Positions 34,060-41,899 of a stretch of 64,000 bases of DNA are shown here, piece by piece. The stretch's first letter is position 1; every line of letters starts with the position of its first letter. The notes below the pieces were generated by a model. That model did not search any database. It worked only from the letters and a program-made list of their open reading frames with translations, and had not been told where the DNA came from. The stretch is from Kaistella jeonii. Lineage in GTDB: Bacteria > Bacteroidota > Bacteroidia > Flavobacteriales > Weeksellaceae. The translations under genes were made by a program, and so were the position numbers. Location: positions 1 through 64,000 of the forward strand of contig NZ_JSYL01000006.1 of NCBI RefSeq assembly GCF_000812865.1, given 5' to 3'.

Positions 34060-35478
34060 TTAACATTCTGCAACATTCACGGCAATCGCTAAACCACCTT
34101 CTGAAGTTTCTTTGAAACGGTCGCTCATGCCTTGTGCAGTTTCCCACATGGTTTGAATGACTTGATCCAGCGATACTTTTGCTTTTTTAGGATCAGATTC
34201 TATCGCAATATTTGCGGCAGTAATGGCTTTGATGGCGCCCATAGAATTTCTTTCGATACACGGAATTTGAACCAAACCGCCGATTGGATCGCAAGTCATT
34301 CCGAGATGATGTTCCATTGCAATCTCTGCGGCCATGAGAACCTGTCCCGGAGTTCCACCCATAATTTCTGTTAAGCCAGCTGCAGCCATTGCGGAGGAAA
34401 CGCCGATTTCTGCCTGACAACCACCCATTGCAGCAGAAATGGTTGCATTTTTTTTGAATAATGTCCCAATTTCGCCTGCAACCAAAAGGAATCTTATAAT
34501 ATCTTCATCCTTTTGATGCTCAGTAAAAGCTTGCGCATACATTAAAACTGCCGGAATCACGCCACTTGCACCATTTGTCGGTGCCGTAATAATTCTACCG
34601 AAACTCGCGTTTTCTTCATTCACGGCAAGAGCGAAACAGGAAACCCATTTGTTGATCGTTGTAAAACTTTCTTCAGCATCTACCACAAGCTTAAACCACT
34701 CGTCTATATTTTTATATATTTTGTCTCCCAAAAGTTTCGTATTCCAAGCTGCAGCACGTCGTGTCACGTTTAAGCCTCCTGGAAGAATTCCTTCTTTATT
34801 AACGCCTTTGTAAATACACTCCTTTATTTGGGTCCAAATGTAAAGTGCTTCTTTTTCAGTCTCTTCTTTGGTTCGCCAAGATTCTTCATTAAGGAAAATT
34901 AAATCTGAAAATTTTTCAAGACCTAATCTTTCAATATTTCGTCGGACATCTGCGCCGCTGTGACAAGGGTAAAGTGTTCGAATACAGTTGTTTTCGTAGG
35001 AATTTTCTTCTTGAGTCGCAATAAAACCGCCACCTAAAGAGTAATAATCCTGTGTAAGTTCCTCACCATTTTCGAAAACAGCGCGGAAAATCATTCCATT
35101 TGGATGAAAGTCTAAGGATTTCTTTTTATTTAAAATTAAATGTTCGCCGTAAACGAAAGGAATTATTTTTTCACCTCCCAGATTAAGAAGGTTTGAAGAT
35201 TTGATAGCTTCAACTTTATCATCAATTTTTGTGGTATCTATTAATTTAAAATTTTCTCCCGAAAGTCCGAGCATTCCGGCTATATCGGTTCCGTGACCAA
35301 TTCCTGTTTTAGCGAGAGAGCCGAAAAACTCCACAAAAACTTCTTTAACATCTTGAAGTTGATGATTTATTTTTATTTTCCTTATAAAACTTTCTGCCGC
35401 ATTCCACGGTCCCATTGTATGAGAACTTGAAGGTCCGATTCCCACTTTTATAATTTCAAAAACACTGATTGATTCCAT
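34060..35478 (-). CDS. sdaA: L-serine ammonia-lyase, single-chain iron-sulfur type
   Basis: A 472-residue cytoplasmic enzyme that converts L-serine to pyruvate and ammonia. The beta domain starts SISVFEIIKVGIGPSSSHTMGPW, and the alpha domain carries GGCQAEIGVSSAMAAAGL and MTCDPIGGLVQIPC, whose cysteines hold the [4Fe-4S] cluster. Length matches one-chain serine dehydratases. The ATG at 35478 (MESISVFE) is preferred, as the upstream extension to 35526 lacks family similarity. It is a single gene with repeats on its 3' side. Confidence 0.94.
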   Translation of the reverse strand: MESISVFEIIKVGIGPSSSHTMGPWNAAESFIRKIKINHQLQDVKEVFVEFFGSLAKTGIGHGTDIAGMLGLSGENFKLIDTTKIDDKVEAIKSSNLLNLGGEKIIPFVYGEHLILNKKKSLDFHPNGMIFRAVFENGEELTQDYYSLGGGFIATQEENSYENNCIRTLYPCHSGADVRRNIERLGLEKFSDLIFLNEESWRTKEETEKEALYIWTQIKECIYKGVNKEGILPGGLNVTRRAAAWNTKLLGDKIYKNIDEWFKLVVDAEESFTTINKWVSCFALAVNEENASFGRIITAPTNGASGVIPAVLMYAQAFTEHQKDEDIIRFLLVAGEIGTLFKKNATISAAMGGCQAEIGVSSAMAAAGLTEIMGGTPGQVLMAAEIAMEHHLGMTCDPIGGLVQIPCIERNSMGAIKAITAANIAIESDPKKAKVSLDQVIQTMWETAQGMSDRFKETSEGGLAIAVNVAEC

Positions 35479-35700
35479 GATAATTGATGAGAAATAGGGT
35501 TTAATCCCTAAAATAATTAAAAGCAAAGATAATTCTATTTTAATTAGGCTTTAATTTTAAGTGTTCCAAAAAAATCGCTTTAATGATCAATTTTAAAATA
35601 AATAAAAGAATGCTATCAAACTACGATTATTGTAAAAGTAGCGCAATTACTTTTCATTCAGAAGGAAAATAGTTCAAATTATTCTGATCTAAAGGCAAAT

Positions 35701-36357
35701 TTATTTCTCAAAAATCTCCTTTAAGATGCGGGAAACTTCTTTAGCTTTTGTCGCTGGAAAAAGATGTGTTCCACCTTCCACGATATAATCAGGTTTCGAA
35801 TATTTAGGCGGAAAAACAATGTCTTTACTTCCCAAGATCTGAATGACTTTCGGATTTTCTTCAAATTTCCAGGAAGATACTTTATCGATACACCATTTTA
35901 AATAATATTGATCGGTCACTTTCACATATTGCATCAATTTTGGATTTTTGGGATCAACCAATTTTCGAGCAACAGAATACATCATTAAAGAATTCAAATT
36001 AAATAATCTTTCCGGTAAAAATTTAGGAATTTTAGTGACCTCTCCTAATTTAATGAATCTAGACTTCTCTTTGTCAGATTTTATACTTCCTAAAATAACA
36101 ATCTTTTCCGCTGGCTTTATCTTATCGATTTCCTGAACAATAATTCCGCCAAAAGAATATCCAAGTAAAGAAAAGGGTTCAGAAACATCGATCTTTTCAG
36201 CCATTCTTTCGACATAATGAAAAAAATCTTCCTTTTTTGTGGGAATCAGCCAGTCAATAAAAACAACCTCTAAATTTTCGGGAAACTTTATTCTTTCTAA
36301 AACAGTAAAGTCGGCGCCAAGTCCGCTTATGACGTATAATTTCATTTTGTTATTCAT
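35701..36357 (-). CDS. Alpha/beta hydrolase of unknown substrate
   Basis: A 218-residue cytoplasmic protein. LLGYSFGGIIVQEI is the nucleophile elbow, ILGSKDIVFPP offers the acid, and VEGGTHLFPATKAKEV the histidine, so the triad is complete. The oxyanion segment is VISGLGADFTVLERI. The protein is shorter than most hydrolases and has a reduced cap. A second ATG at 36345 (MKLYVISG) is an equally possible start. No neighbour hints at the substrate. Confidence 0.8.
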   Translation of the reverse strand: MNNKMKLYVISGLGADFTVLERIKFPENLEVVFIDWLIPTKKEDFFHYVERMAEKIDVSEPFSLLGYSFGGIIVQEIDKIKPAEKIVILGSIKSDKEKSRFIKLGEVTKIPKFLPERLFNLNSLMMYSVARKLVDPKNPKLMQYVKVTDQYYLKWCIDKVSSWKFEENPKVIQILGSKDIVFPPKYSKPDYIVEGGTHLFPATKAKEVSRILKEIFEK

Positions 36358-36423
36358 AACAAGAGCGGTGAAAATTTAATTTTTCTAAACTAAATAATTA
36401 CTAGTATTTCACTTTGTAAAAAT

Positions 36424-36454
36424 AAAAAAAGAGCATTACAAACTGCTCTTTTTG
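36424..36454 (-). terminator. Terminator after YceI gene 1
   Basis: Stem AAAAAGAGC / GCTCTTTTT with A/T tracts on both sides, just after the YceI stop on the minus strand. Confidence 0.75.
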
Positions 36455-36470
36455 ATCATCTATTTCAAAA

Positions 36471-37037
36471 TTATTTTGCGGTCACTTTCACCAACATGTC
36501 AATATCATCTTTTACCAAAACATCCTGCATCGGTGAGCGATAAGCAATGTCGAATTTTTGTCTGTCAAAAGTAAATTTGTTAGAAACCAAACTCACGACA
36601 CCTTTACTGTACGCGATTTTTGCAGGGAAAGAAACTGGATTTGTTTTTCCTTTCACCGTAAGATTTCCGTTAACGATGTAATTGTATACTTTGTCGTTAT
36701 TTTTTTTCAAAGAAGTGATCGTATAACTTGCGGTTGGATGTTTTTCAACTTCGAAGAAATCACCAGTTTTCAAATGGTTATTCAGTTTTGTTTGATATTC
36801 TCCCGTCAAATCTGTCGAAGTAAGCGAAGTCATATCTAAAACGAATGTTCCACCAATAACCTGATTTCCTTTCATCACGATGTTTCCAGATTTTAAATTT
36901 ACAGTTCCATTATGTGAAGAAGCTTCAGTTTTTGCAATTTTATAACCCCACCAATTTACTTGAGATCCTACGACTTTTTTGGTTTGACCGAATGCGAAAT
37001 TTCCAGCTACTAAAGCGAATAATACTAATTTTTTCAT
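36471..37037 (-). CDS. YceI-family periplasmic protein, copy 1
   Basis: A 188-residue exported protein with signal peptide MKKLVLFALVAGNFAFGQ. VNWWGYKIAKTEASSHNGTVNLKSG and the repeated beta-strand pattern to DDIDMLVKVTAK form the YceI lipocalin-like barrel, which binds isoprenoid-type amphiphiles. An ATG 12 bases upstream (37049) is also possible. A second YceI gene lies 63 bases away in the same direction, with many identical words (SHNGT.LKSGN, DMTS, NPVSFPAK-like), so the pair is a tandem duplication. Confidence 0.88.
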   Translation of the reverse strand: MKKLVLFALVAGNFAFGQTKKVVGSQVNWWGYKIAKTEASSHNGTVNLKSGNIVMKGNQVIGGTFVLDMTSLTSTDLTGEYQTKLNNHLKTGDFFEVEKHPTASYTITSLKKNNDKVYNYIVNGNLTVKGKTNPVSFPAKIAYSKGVVSLVSNKFTFDRQKFDIAYRSPMQDVLVKDDIDMLVKVTAK

Positions 37038-37111
37038 GCTAAATTTCATTTAATAATTAGCAGCAAAAGTAGACTTATAAAAGTAAGAACCTATTGATGT
37101 ATGTTAAGAAG

Positions 37112-37684
37112 TTACTTTGCGACGATAGAAATATTCATTTCAACATCATTACTGATGAGCATATCTTCGAAAATATTATAATTTAAACCAAAACTTTTAC
37201 GGTTAAATGTAAATCTTGCAGAAGTCAATTTTATTTCGTCATTAATTTGAGAAACTTTCGCGGGAAAATTCACATTTTTAGAAATTCCTTTGATTGTTAA
37301 AACGCCATTAATTTGATAATTAAAAACTCCTCCATTTAATTTTCTGACCGATTTAATTTGATAGGTGGAAACCGGATATTTAGCAGCGTCGAAAAAATCA
37401 TCGCTTTTCAAATGATTCTCGAACATCTTTTTCAGTTTTGGATTACCGTTTAAATCTTCAGAATCCATAGACGTCATATCCATAACAAAATTTCCGCCTG
37501 CGATTTCACTGCCTTTCACGAGGAGATTTCCCGACTTCAGTTTTAGGGTGCCATTGTGGGACAGAGCTTCTGCTTTCAACGTTTTATAACCTTTCCAGCG
37601 GATTTCTGAGGAAGTCACATTTTTAGTCTGTGCAAAAAGTATGATAGTAAAAAAGAGGAAAATAAAAGGAAGTAATTTTTTCAT
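37112..37684 (-). CDS. YceI-family periplasmic protein, copy 2
   Basis: A 190-residue paralogue of the adjacent copy, with signal peptide MKKLLPFIFLFFTIILFAQ. SEIRWKGYKTLKAEALSHNGTLKLKSGNLLVKG and the ending ISNDVEMNISIVAK show the same fold, but overall it has diverged a lot (WKGYK for WWGYK, a longer middle). The ATG at 37684 is chosen for the signal peptide. It is located between glk and copy 1; a terminator separates it from glk. Confidence 0.87.
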   Translation of the reverse strand: MKKLLPFIFLFFTIILFAQTKNVTSSEIRWKGYKTLKAEALSHNGTLKLKSGNLLVKGSEIAGGNFVMDMTSMDSEDLNGNPKLKKMFENHLKSDDFFDAAKYPVSTYQIKSVRKLNGGVFNYQINGVLTIKGISKNVNFPAKVSQINDEIKLTSARFTFNRKSFGLNYNIFEDMLISNDVEMNISIVAK

Positions 37685-37718
37685 TTTGAAAATCGTTTTA
37701 AAAACATGCAAATTTAAA

Positions 37719-37747
37719 CCAAAAAACTCCAGCAATTGCTGAAGTTT
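37719..37747 (-). terminator. Terminator after glk
   Basis: On the minus strand the stem AAACTTCAGCA / TGCTGGAGTTT, with one mismatch, is followed by a T run. Confidence 0.7.
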
Positions 37748-37767
37748 AAAATTTATATTTGAGGATT

Positions 37768-38814
37768 TTACTCTTCTGAAAAAGCCGCGTAAACAGCCGC
37801 TCCATTGATGATCGTATTCTTATCTTTAACCAAATAAATGGGAATATCTTTTAATAAAGAATCCATTTTATCGCTGATGATAAAGTTTTTATAGAACTTG
37901 TCATTATTCAAAAATTTCTCCACCATAATTGGTATTTCCCCCGTTAAAAACAAACCACCAGTTGCTTTTAATTTCAAAACCAAACTGTTTGCCTCTCTGG
38001 CGAGGAAGATAATGAAAGTATCGATCGTCATGTTACAGATACGATCTCTTTGTTCTAAAGCTCCATTAATAATAGCTTGCGTAAAATTACCTGCTTCAAT
38101 TTCCTGAGTTAGCCAATCGGGTTGTTTCTGTTGCTTTACGTCTCTTAAAAAACGGTAAATATTGAATAATCCGGAAGTTGAAAGAACAGATTCCCAACTT
38201 ACAATACCATAAATTTTCTGAAGAAACTGGTAAAACTCAACCTCATCTGTAGTTCTGGGAGAAAATTCACAGTGACCACCTTCTGTTGCGAAAGGGCGTA
38301 GAGAATTGCCATCATAAAATAATCCGGCTTCACCTAAACCATCTCCTGGCGATAAAAGCGCTACGTTTCCCGCAGCAAAATCATCTGAATTATGAAGGGT
38401 CAGATAACTGTCGTCATCATTTCCTAAACCATACGCTGAAGCTTCCAAATCATTGATGAGATATACCTTTTCAATTTGCGTATTTCTTTTAATTTCTTCA
38501 GCATCAACTTTCCAAGGTAAACGGGGTGGTTCACTTCTACCACCAATAACAGGACCTGGAACAGCTATTGCAATTTTGCTGATATTGGCAAGTGAATTAT
38601 CTGAGACAAACTGTTTAATTATTTCTGAAATTGAGCTAAATTCTTGGGTTTTGTAAATATCCTCTCTTTTTGAAACTACTTTTCCATTTTGGGTAACAAA
38701 AAGTGCCACAAAAGTCTGGTCACGGCGAATGTCAGCCGAAATCAACGAAATATTATCGTTGCAGGCAGCCGAAAGCGCAGGTAAAAAAAGTTTGAATTTA
38801 TTTCTGTTCTCCAT
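37768..38814 (-). CDS. glk: Glucokinase (Glk family)
   Basis: A 348-residue cytoplasmic kinase that phosphorylates glucose with ATP. ISLISADIRRDQTFVALF is the first phosphate-loop region, IAVPGPV the second, LINDLEASAYGLG holds the catalytic Asp, LSPGDGLGEAGLFYDG and ATEGGHCEFSPRT are sugar-binding, and GGLFLTGEIPIM is the adenosine motif. These match Glk of the bacterial type; the zinc-cysteine motif of ROK kinases is absent. In the first strand the usual Gly-Gly of DIGGT is replaced (DIRRDQT), which is unusual. The ATG at 38814 is chosen as the usual start. Confidence 0.85.
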   Translation of the reverse strand: MENRNKFKLFLPALSAACNDNISLISADIRRDQTFVALFVTQNGKVVSKREDIYKTQEFSSISEIIKQFVSDNSLANISKIAIAVPGPVIGGRSEPPRLPWKVDAEEIKRNTQIEKVYLINDLEASAYGLGNDDDSYLTLHNSDDFAAGNVALLSPGDGLGEAGLFYDGNSLRPFATEGGHCEFSPRTTDEVEFYQFLQKIYGIVSWESVLSTSGLFNIYRFLRDVKQQKQPDWLTQEIEAGNFTQAIINGALEQRDRICNMTIDTFIIFLAREANSLVLKLKATGGLFLTGEIPIMVEKFLNNDKFYKNFIISDKMDSLLKDIPIYLVKDKNTIINGAAVYAAFSEE

Positions 38815-38872
38815 TTCTTTTATGTTAATAACCAAAGATAATAATTGTTTTTAAAAAATATAGGAAAAAATA

Positions 38873-38905
38873 AAAAACCTTCTTAAAATATTTAAGAAGG
38901 TTTTT
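38873..38905 (-). terminator. Terminator after the small outer-membrane barrel gene
   Basis: Stem AAACCTTCTTAAA / TTTAAGAAGGTTT with short loop and A/T tracts on both sides. Confidence 0.8.
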
Positions 38906-38940
38906 ATGTTATTGACGTCGAAACATTGCTGTTGACGAAA

Positions 38941-39501
38941 TTATTTTCCTAGTGGAATATTGTAACCAACACCTACACCAACAGAACCTGCGCTGTATTT
39001 TTGGTTTCCAATCTCTCCTTTGTCACCTGTGAAGGTTTTTTGATACTGTACTGCAAAATTCCAGTCCTTGTTGTGGTATCCTATTTCTGGTTTGATATAA
39101 AAACCACCATCAGGTCTTTGTGTATTTGCAAGATCGTTAGAAGCAACATTTTTATCACCTACGATAAAACCGTAACCAATATCAGTTCCTAAATAGAATC
39201 CCATTTGTTTTGGATAAATTCTGATCAAGGCTGCTACAGGAACTACACCGAAATCATTATTTTTGATTCCATTGTTATCTTTCCCAAAAAAATGAGTATA
39301 ACCAGTTGCAATCCCTAAACCGAAACCTGGAGTTACCAAGTTCTGGTAAGCAAGGTCTAAACCTAAAGTTGCAGAAGCATTTTCTGCAGGAACTGCTAAA
39401 CCTCCGTTAATACCAACTTTTAGCATGTTTCTCATGTCAGAGTTCTGAGCACTTACTAATCCTACTGTCATTAATCCTAAAGCAAGGATTGTTTTCTTCA
39501 T
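38941..39501 (-). CDS. Small outer-membrane beta-barrel protein
   Basis: A 186-residue exported protein with signal peptide MKKTILALGLMTVGLVSAQ. The mature part is glycine-rich with alternating strands (GINGGLAVPAENASATLGLDLAY and on) and ends in YNIPLGK. The pattern fits an eight-strand outer-membrane protein of the OmpW/porin-like barrel type common in Bacteroidota. Its function is unknown. A slightly earlier ATG exists at 39510. It is transcribed alone. Confidence 0.78.
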   Translation of the reverse strand: MKKTILALGLMTVGLVSAQNSDMRNMLKVGINGGLAVPAENASATLGLDLAYQNLVTPGFGLGIATGYTHFFGKDNNGIKNNDFGVVPVAALIRIYPKQMGFYLGTDIGYGFIVGDKNVASNDLANTQRPDGGFYIKPEIGYHNKDWNFAVQYQKTFTGDKGEIGNQKYSAGSVGVGVGYNIPLGK

Positions 39502-39710
39502 TGATTTCATAATATCTAAATTTTTAATTTTACAGAAGGGTTACTTGTCAAAATCGTGCCAAAATCGAAAATAGGCTTCGTTTAAAAAGCTTTTTACCGG
39601 TTAACAATCTGGTTATCAACGAAATAAATTTCACAATTAATTAAACAAGCATTTAAATATTTATGTAATGTTTAACCGAATTTGTATTCTATTTTTTAAG
39701 TAAAACATAA

Positions 39711-39743
39711 AAAAAGAGTCAAATTATAAAATTTGACTCTTCA
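39711..39743 (-). terminator. Terminator after the rhodanese gene
   Basis: Stem AAGAGTCAAATT / AATTTGACTCTT; on the minus strand it is followed by a seven-T run. Confidence 0.8.
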
Positions 39744-39760
39744 ATATTGTTGAAATGATA

Positions 39761-40048
39761 TTACAGATTTTCTAACTGCTGCATCATGTCATTATAACCG
39801 CCTCCATTGTAAACATCGGTCATTCCTTCCGATTTGAAATATTCAACTGCTTTTCCGCTTCTGTTTCCGCTTCTGCAAAAGAAAATTTTATTTCCTGCTA
39901 AATTGGTCACTTCCTGCTTTCTGTCTTCAATTTCGCCTAAAGGAATATTTTGTGCTTCCTCAATACTGCCATCCATTTCAAGTTCCATTGGTTCGCGAAC
40001 ATCTATCAAATGGTAGTTTCCTGCTTTTAGTACTTCTTCTATTGACAT
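39761..40048 (-). CDS. Single-domain rhodanese-like sulfurtransferase
   Basis: A 95-residue cytoplasmic protein. HLIDVREPMELEMDGSIEEAQNIPLGEIE is the first rhodanese motif, and FFCRSGNRSGKAVEYF carries the active-site cysteine in the loop CRSGNRS. Stand-alone rhodaneses move sulfur between carriers or scavenge sulfane sulfur. It is divergent from queG, with a 114-base promoter region between them. Confidence 0.92.
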   Translation of the reverse strand: MSIEEVLKAGNYHLIDVREPMELEMDGSIEEAQNIPLGEIEDRKQEVTNLAGNKIFFCRSGNRSGKAVEYFKSEGMTDVYNGGGYNDMMQQLENL

Positions 40049-40143
40049 AATTATTTTATTTTAAGATTTATTTATTCCGGAAATTTCTAGAAAGTAAAAC
40101 TTTAAGATTCTAAATCCTTAGAAGCAAATTTATGAAATAATGT

Positions 40144-40151
40144 TAGTTTTG
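40144..40151 (+). promoter_or_regulatory. -7 promoter element of queG
   Basis: TAGTTTTG fits TAnnTTTG and ends 11 bases before the ATG at 40163, leaving a leader of only a few bases. Confidence 0.45.
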
Positions 40152-40162
40152 CAATATCAAAA

Positions 40163-41092
40163 ATGAATTCAAACGCAGAAAAATATTCAATAATTATTAA
40201 AGCCAAAGCAAAAAAGTTTGGTTTTCAAGATTGTGGAATTTCTAAAGCAGGTTTTTTAGAAAATGACGCCGTCGCTTTGGAAAATTGGCTGAAGAATGAT
40301 TACCACGGAAAAATGTCTTACATGGAAAATCATTTTGATAAAAGACTTGATCCTACTCTTCTGGTTGAAGGTTCAAAATATGTTATTTCACTTTCTTATA
40401 ATTATTTCCCGGAAGAAAAGCTGCCCACTATCAATACCTTTAAGATCTCTAAATATGCTTATGGGGAAGATTATCATGAAATCATTAAAGAGATCATGCA
40501 GGAAATGGTTGCCGAACTAAAGGATGAAATTGGTGATTTTCAATGTCGGGTTTTTACAGATTCAGCTCCGATTTTAGAAAGAAGCTGGGCCAGGAAATCT
40601 GGAATTGGCTGGGTCGGAAAAAATGCAAACCTCATCACTAAACAGAGTGGCTCTTTTTATTTTTTGGCAGAAATCATTTGCGATCTCGATCTCCAGGAGG
40701 ATCATGCAACAACTGATCATTGCGGAACTTGTACAAAATGTATTGAAGCTTGCCCGACCGATGCCATTGTGTCTGACAAAATTATTGATGGCAGTAAATG
40801 TATCTCCTACGCAACGATTGAACTTAAAGATGAAATTCCCGCAGGTTTTACAGACAAAATGGAAGACTGGATGTTTGGTTGCGATATTTGTCAGGACGTT
40901 TGTCCCTGGAATCGGTTTTCATCACCTCATCAGCAGGAAAAATTTAAGCCCAATTCTATACTAAAAAATTACAAAAAAGAAGATTGGAAAGAACTTACAC
41001 AGGAATTATTCTCAGAAATCTTTCGAATATCCCCTTTAAAAAGAACGAAGTTTGCAGGATTAGAAAGAAATATTGAGTTTTTGAGTAAATAA
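40163..41092 (+). CDS. queG: Epoxyqueuosine reductase
   Basis: A 309-residue cytoplasmic enzyme for the last step of queuosine synthesis in tRNA, reducing epoxyqueuosine with cobalamin and two iron-sulfur clusters. KKFGFQDCGISKAGFL and GEDYHEIIKE are early family parts. RVFTDSAPILERSWARKSGIGWVGKNANLI is the QueG core. CGTCTKCIEACPTDAI and CDICQDVCPWNRF supply the eight cysteines for two [4Fe-4S] clusters. All appear intact and length is normal without the C-terminal HEAT repeats of some members. Confidence 0.95.
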   Translation: MNSNAEKYSIIIKAKAKKFGFQDCGISKAGFLENDAVALENWLKNDYHGKMSYMENHFDKRLDPTLLVEGSKYVISLSYNYFPEEKLPTINTFKISKYAYGEDYHEIIKEIMQEMVAELKDEIGDFQCRVFTDSAPILERSWARKSGIGWVGKNANLITKQSGSFYFLAEIICDLDLQEDHATTDHCGTCTKCIEACPTDAIVSDKIIDGSKCISYATIELKDEIPAGFTDKMEDWMFGCDICQDVCPWNRFSSPHQQEKFKPNSILKNYKKEDWKELTQELFSEIFRISPLKRTKFAGLERNIEFLSK

Positions 41093-41099
41093 ATTTTAT

Positions 41100-41107
41100 T
41101 ACTTTTG
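41100..41107 (+). promoter_or_regulatory. -7 promoter element of the DUF2459 gene
   Basis: TACTTTTG fits TAnnTTTG and ends four bases before the ATG at 41112, so the transcript would be leaderless if it is used. Confidence 0.45.
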
Positions 41108-41111
41108 AAAA

Positions 41112-41792
41112 ATGAAGAAATTTATCCTTGTTATTCTTAAAACAATTTGGGCCATCATCGGATTAATCGCAATTTACGTATTGTTAGGTTTTTTAATCCC
41201 TTATATTGAAGTGCCTGCAAAAGAAGTTCAACAACCCAAAAATATCACCGCTTATATTTTGACGAATGGTGTTCATACCGATTTAGTAGTTCCTATTAAA
41301 TCTGCAGAAATTGACTGGAGCAAAGAAATTTCTTTTGAAAACACGCTTTCGAAAAGAACAGATTTCAATTATTTATCTATCGGTTGGGGCGACAAAGGAT
41401 TTTATCTTGATACACCAACTTGGGCTGATTTGAAAGTTTCTACGGCATTTAAAGCAGCTTTTTGGCTGAATGAATCTGCGATGCACTGTACTTTTTACGA
41501 TAAAATGACAGAAGGAAAAGACTGTAAAAAAATCATGTTGACGCATGATCAATATTTGGCATTGATTGATTTTATTCAAAATAAATTTGACCACGACAAA
41601 AACGGAAACCCAATTCTTATAAAAACCGATGCTGTTTACGGAAAAAACGATGCCTTTTATGATGCAAAAGGAAGTTACAGTTTCCTGAATACCTGTAATA
41701 CCTGGACAAATAACGGTTTAATTGTGGCGGGACAAAAAGCGGCGTTCTGGACCCCAAGTGATTTTGGAATTTTCCAGCATTACAAAAATTAA
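41112..41792 (+). CDS. TIGR02117/DUF2459 membrane-anchored protein
   Basis: A 226-residue protein with one N-terminal membrane segment (LKTIWAIIGLIAIYVLLGFLI) and a periplasmic domain. ITAYILTNGVHTDLVVPI, LSIGWGDKGFYLDTPTWADL and NTCNTWTNNGLI are the conserved parts of TIGR02117 (DUF2459), with histidine, cysteine and asparagine positions that recall a cysteine-peptidase or amidase fold. The family function is unproven. It follows queG by 19 bases. Confidence 0.85.
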   Translation: MKKFILVILKTIWAIIGLIAIYVLLGFLIPYIEVPAKEVQQPKNITAYILTNGVHTDLVVPIKSAEIDWSKEISFENTLSKRTDFNYLSIGWGDKGFYLDTPTWADLKVSTAFKAAFWLNESAMHCTFYDKMTEGKDCKKIMLTHDQYLALIDFIQNKFDHDKNGNPILIKTDAVYGKNDAFYDAKGSYSFLNTCNTWTNNGLIVAGQKAAFWTPSDFGIFQHYKN

Positions 41793-41899
41793 TTTTTTCA
41801 AAAGAGATTTTCCTTAAATTGATAAATTGCTTATCTCTTCATTTAAAAGAAAATTTATTAAAATCTAATTATTTCTTTAGTAAATACCAAAAAATAATA

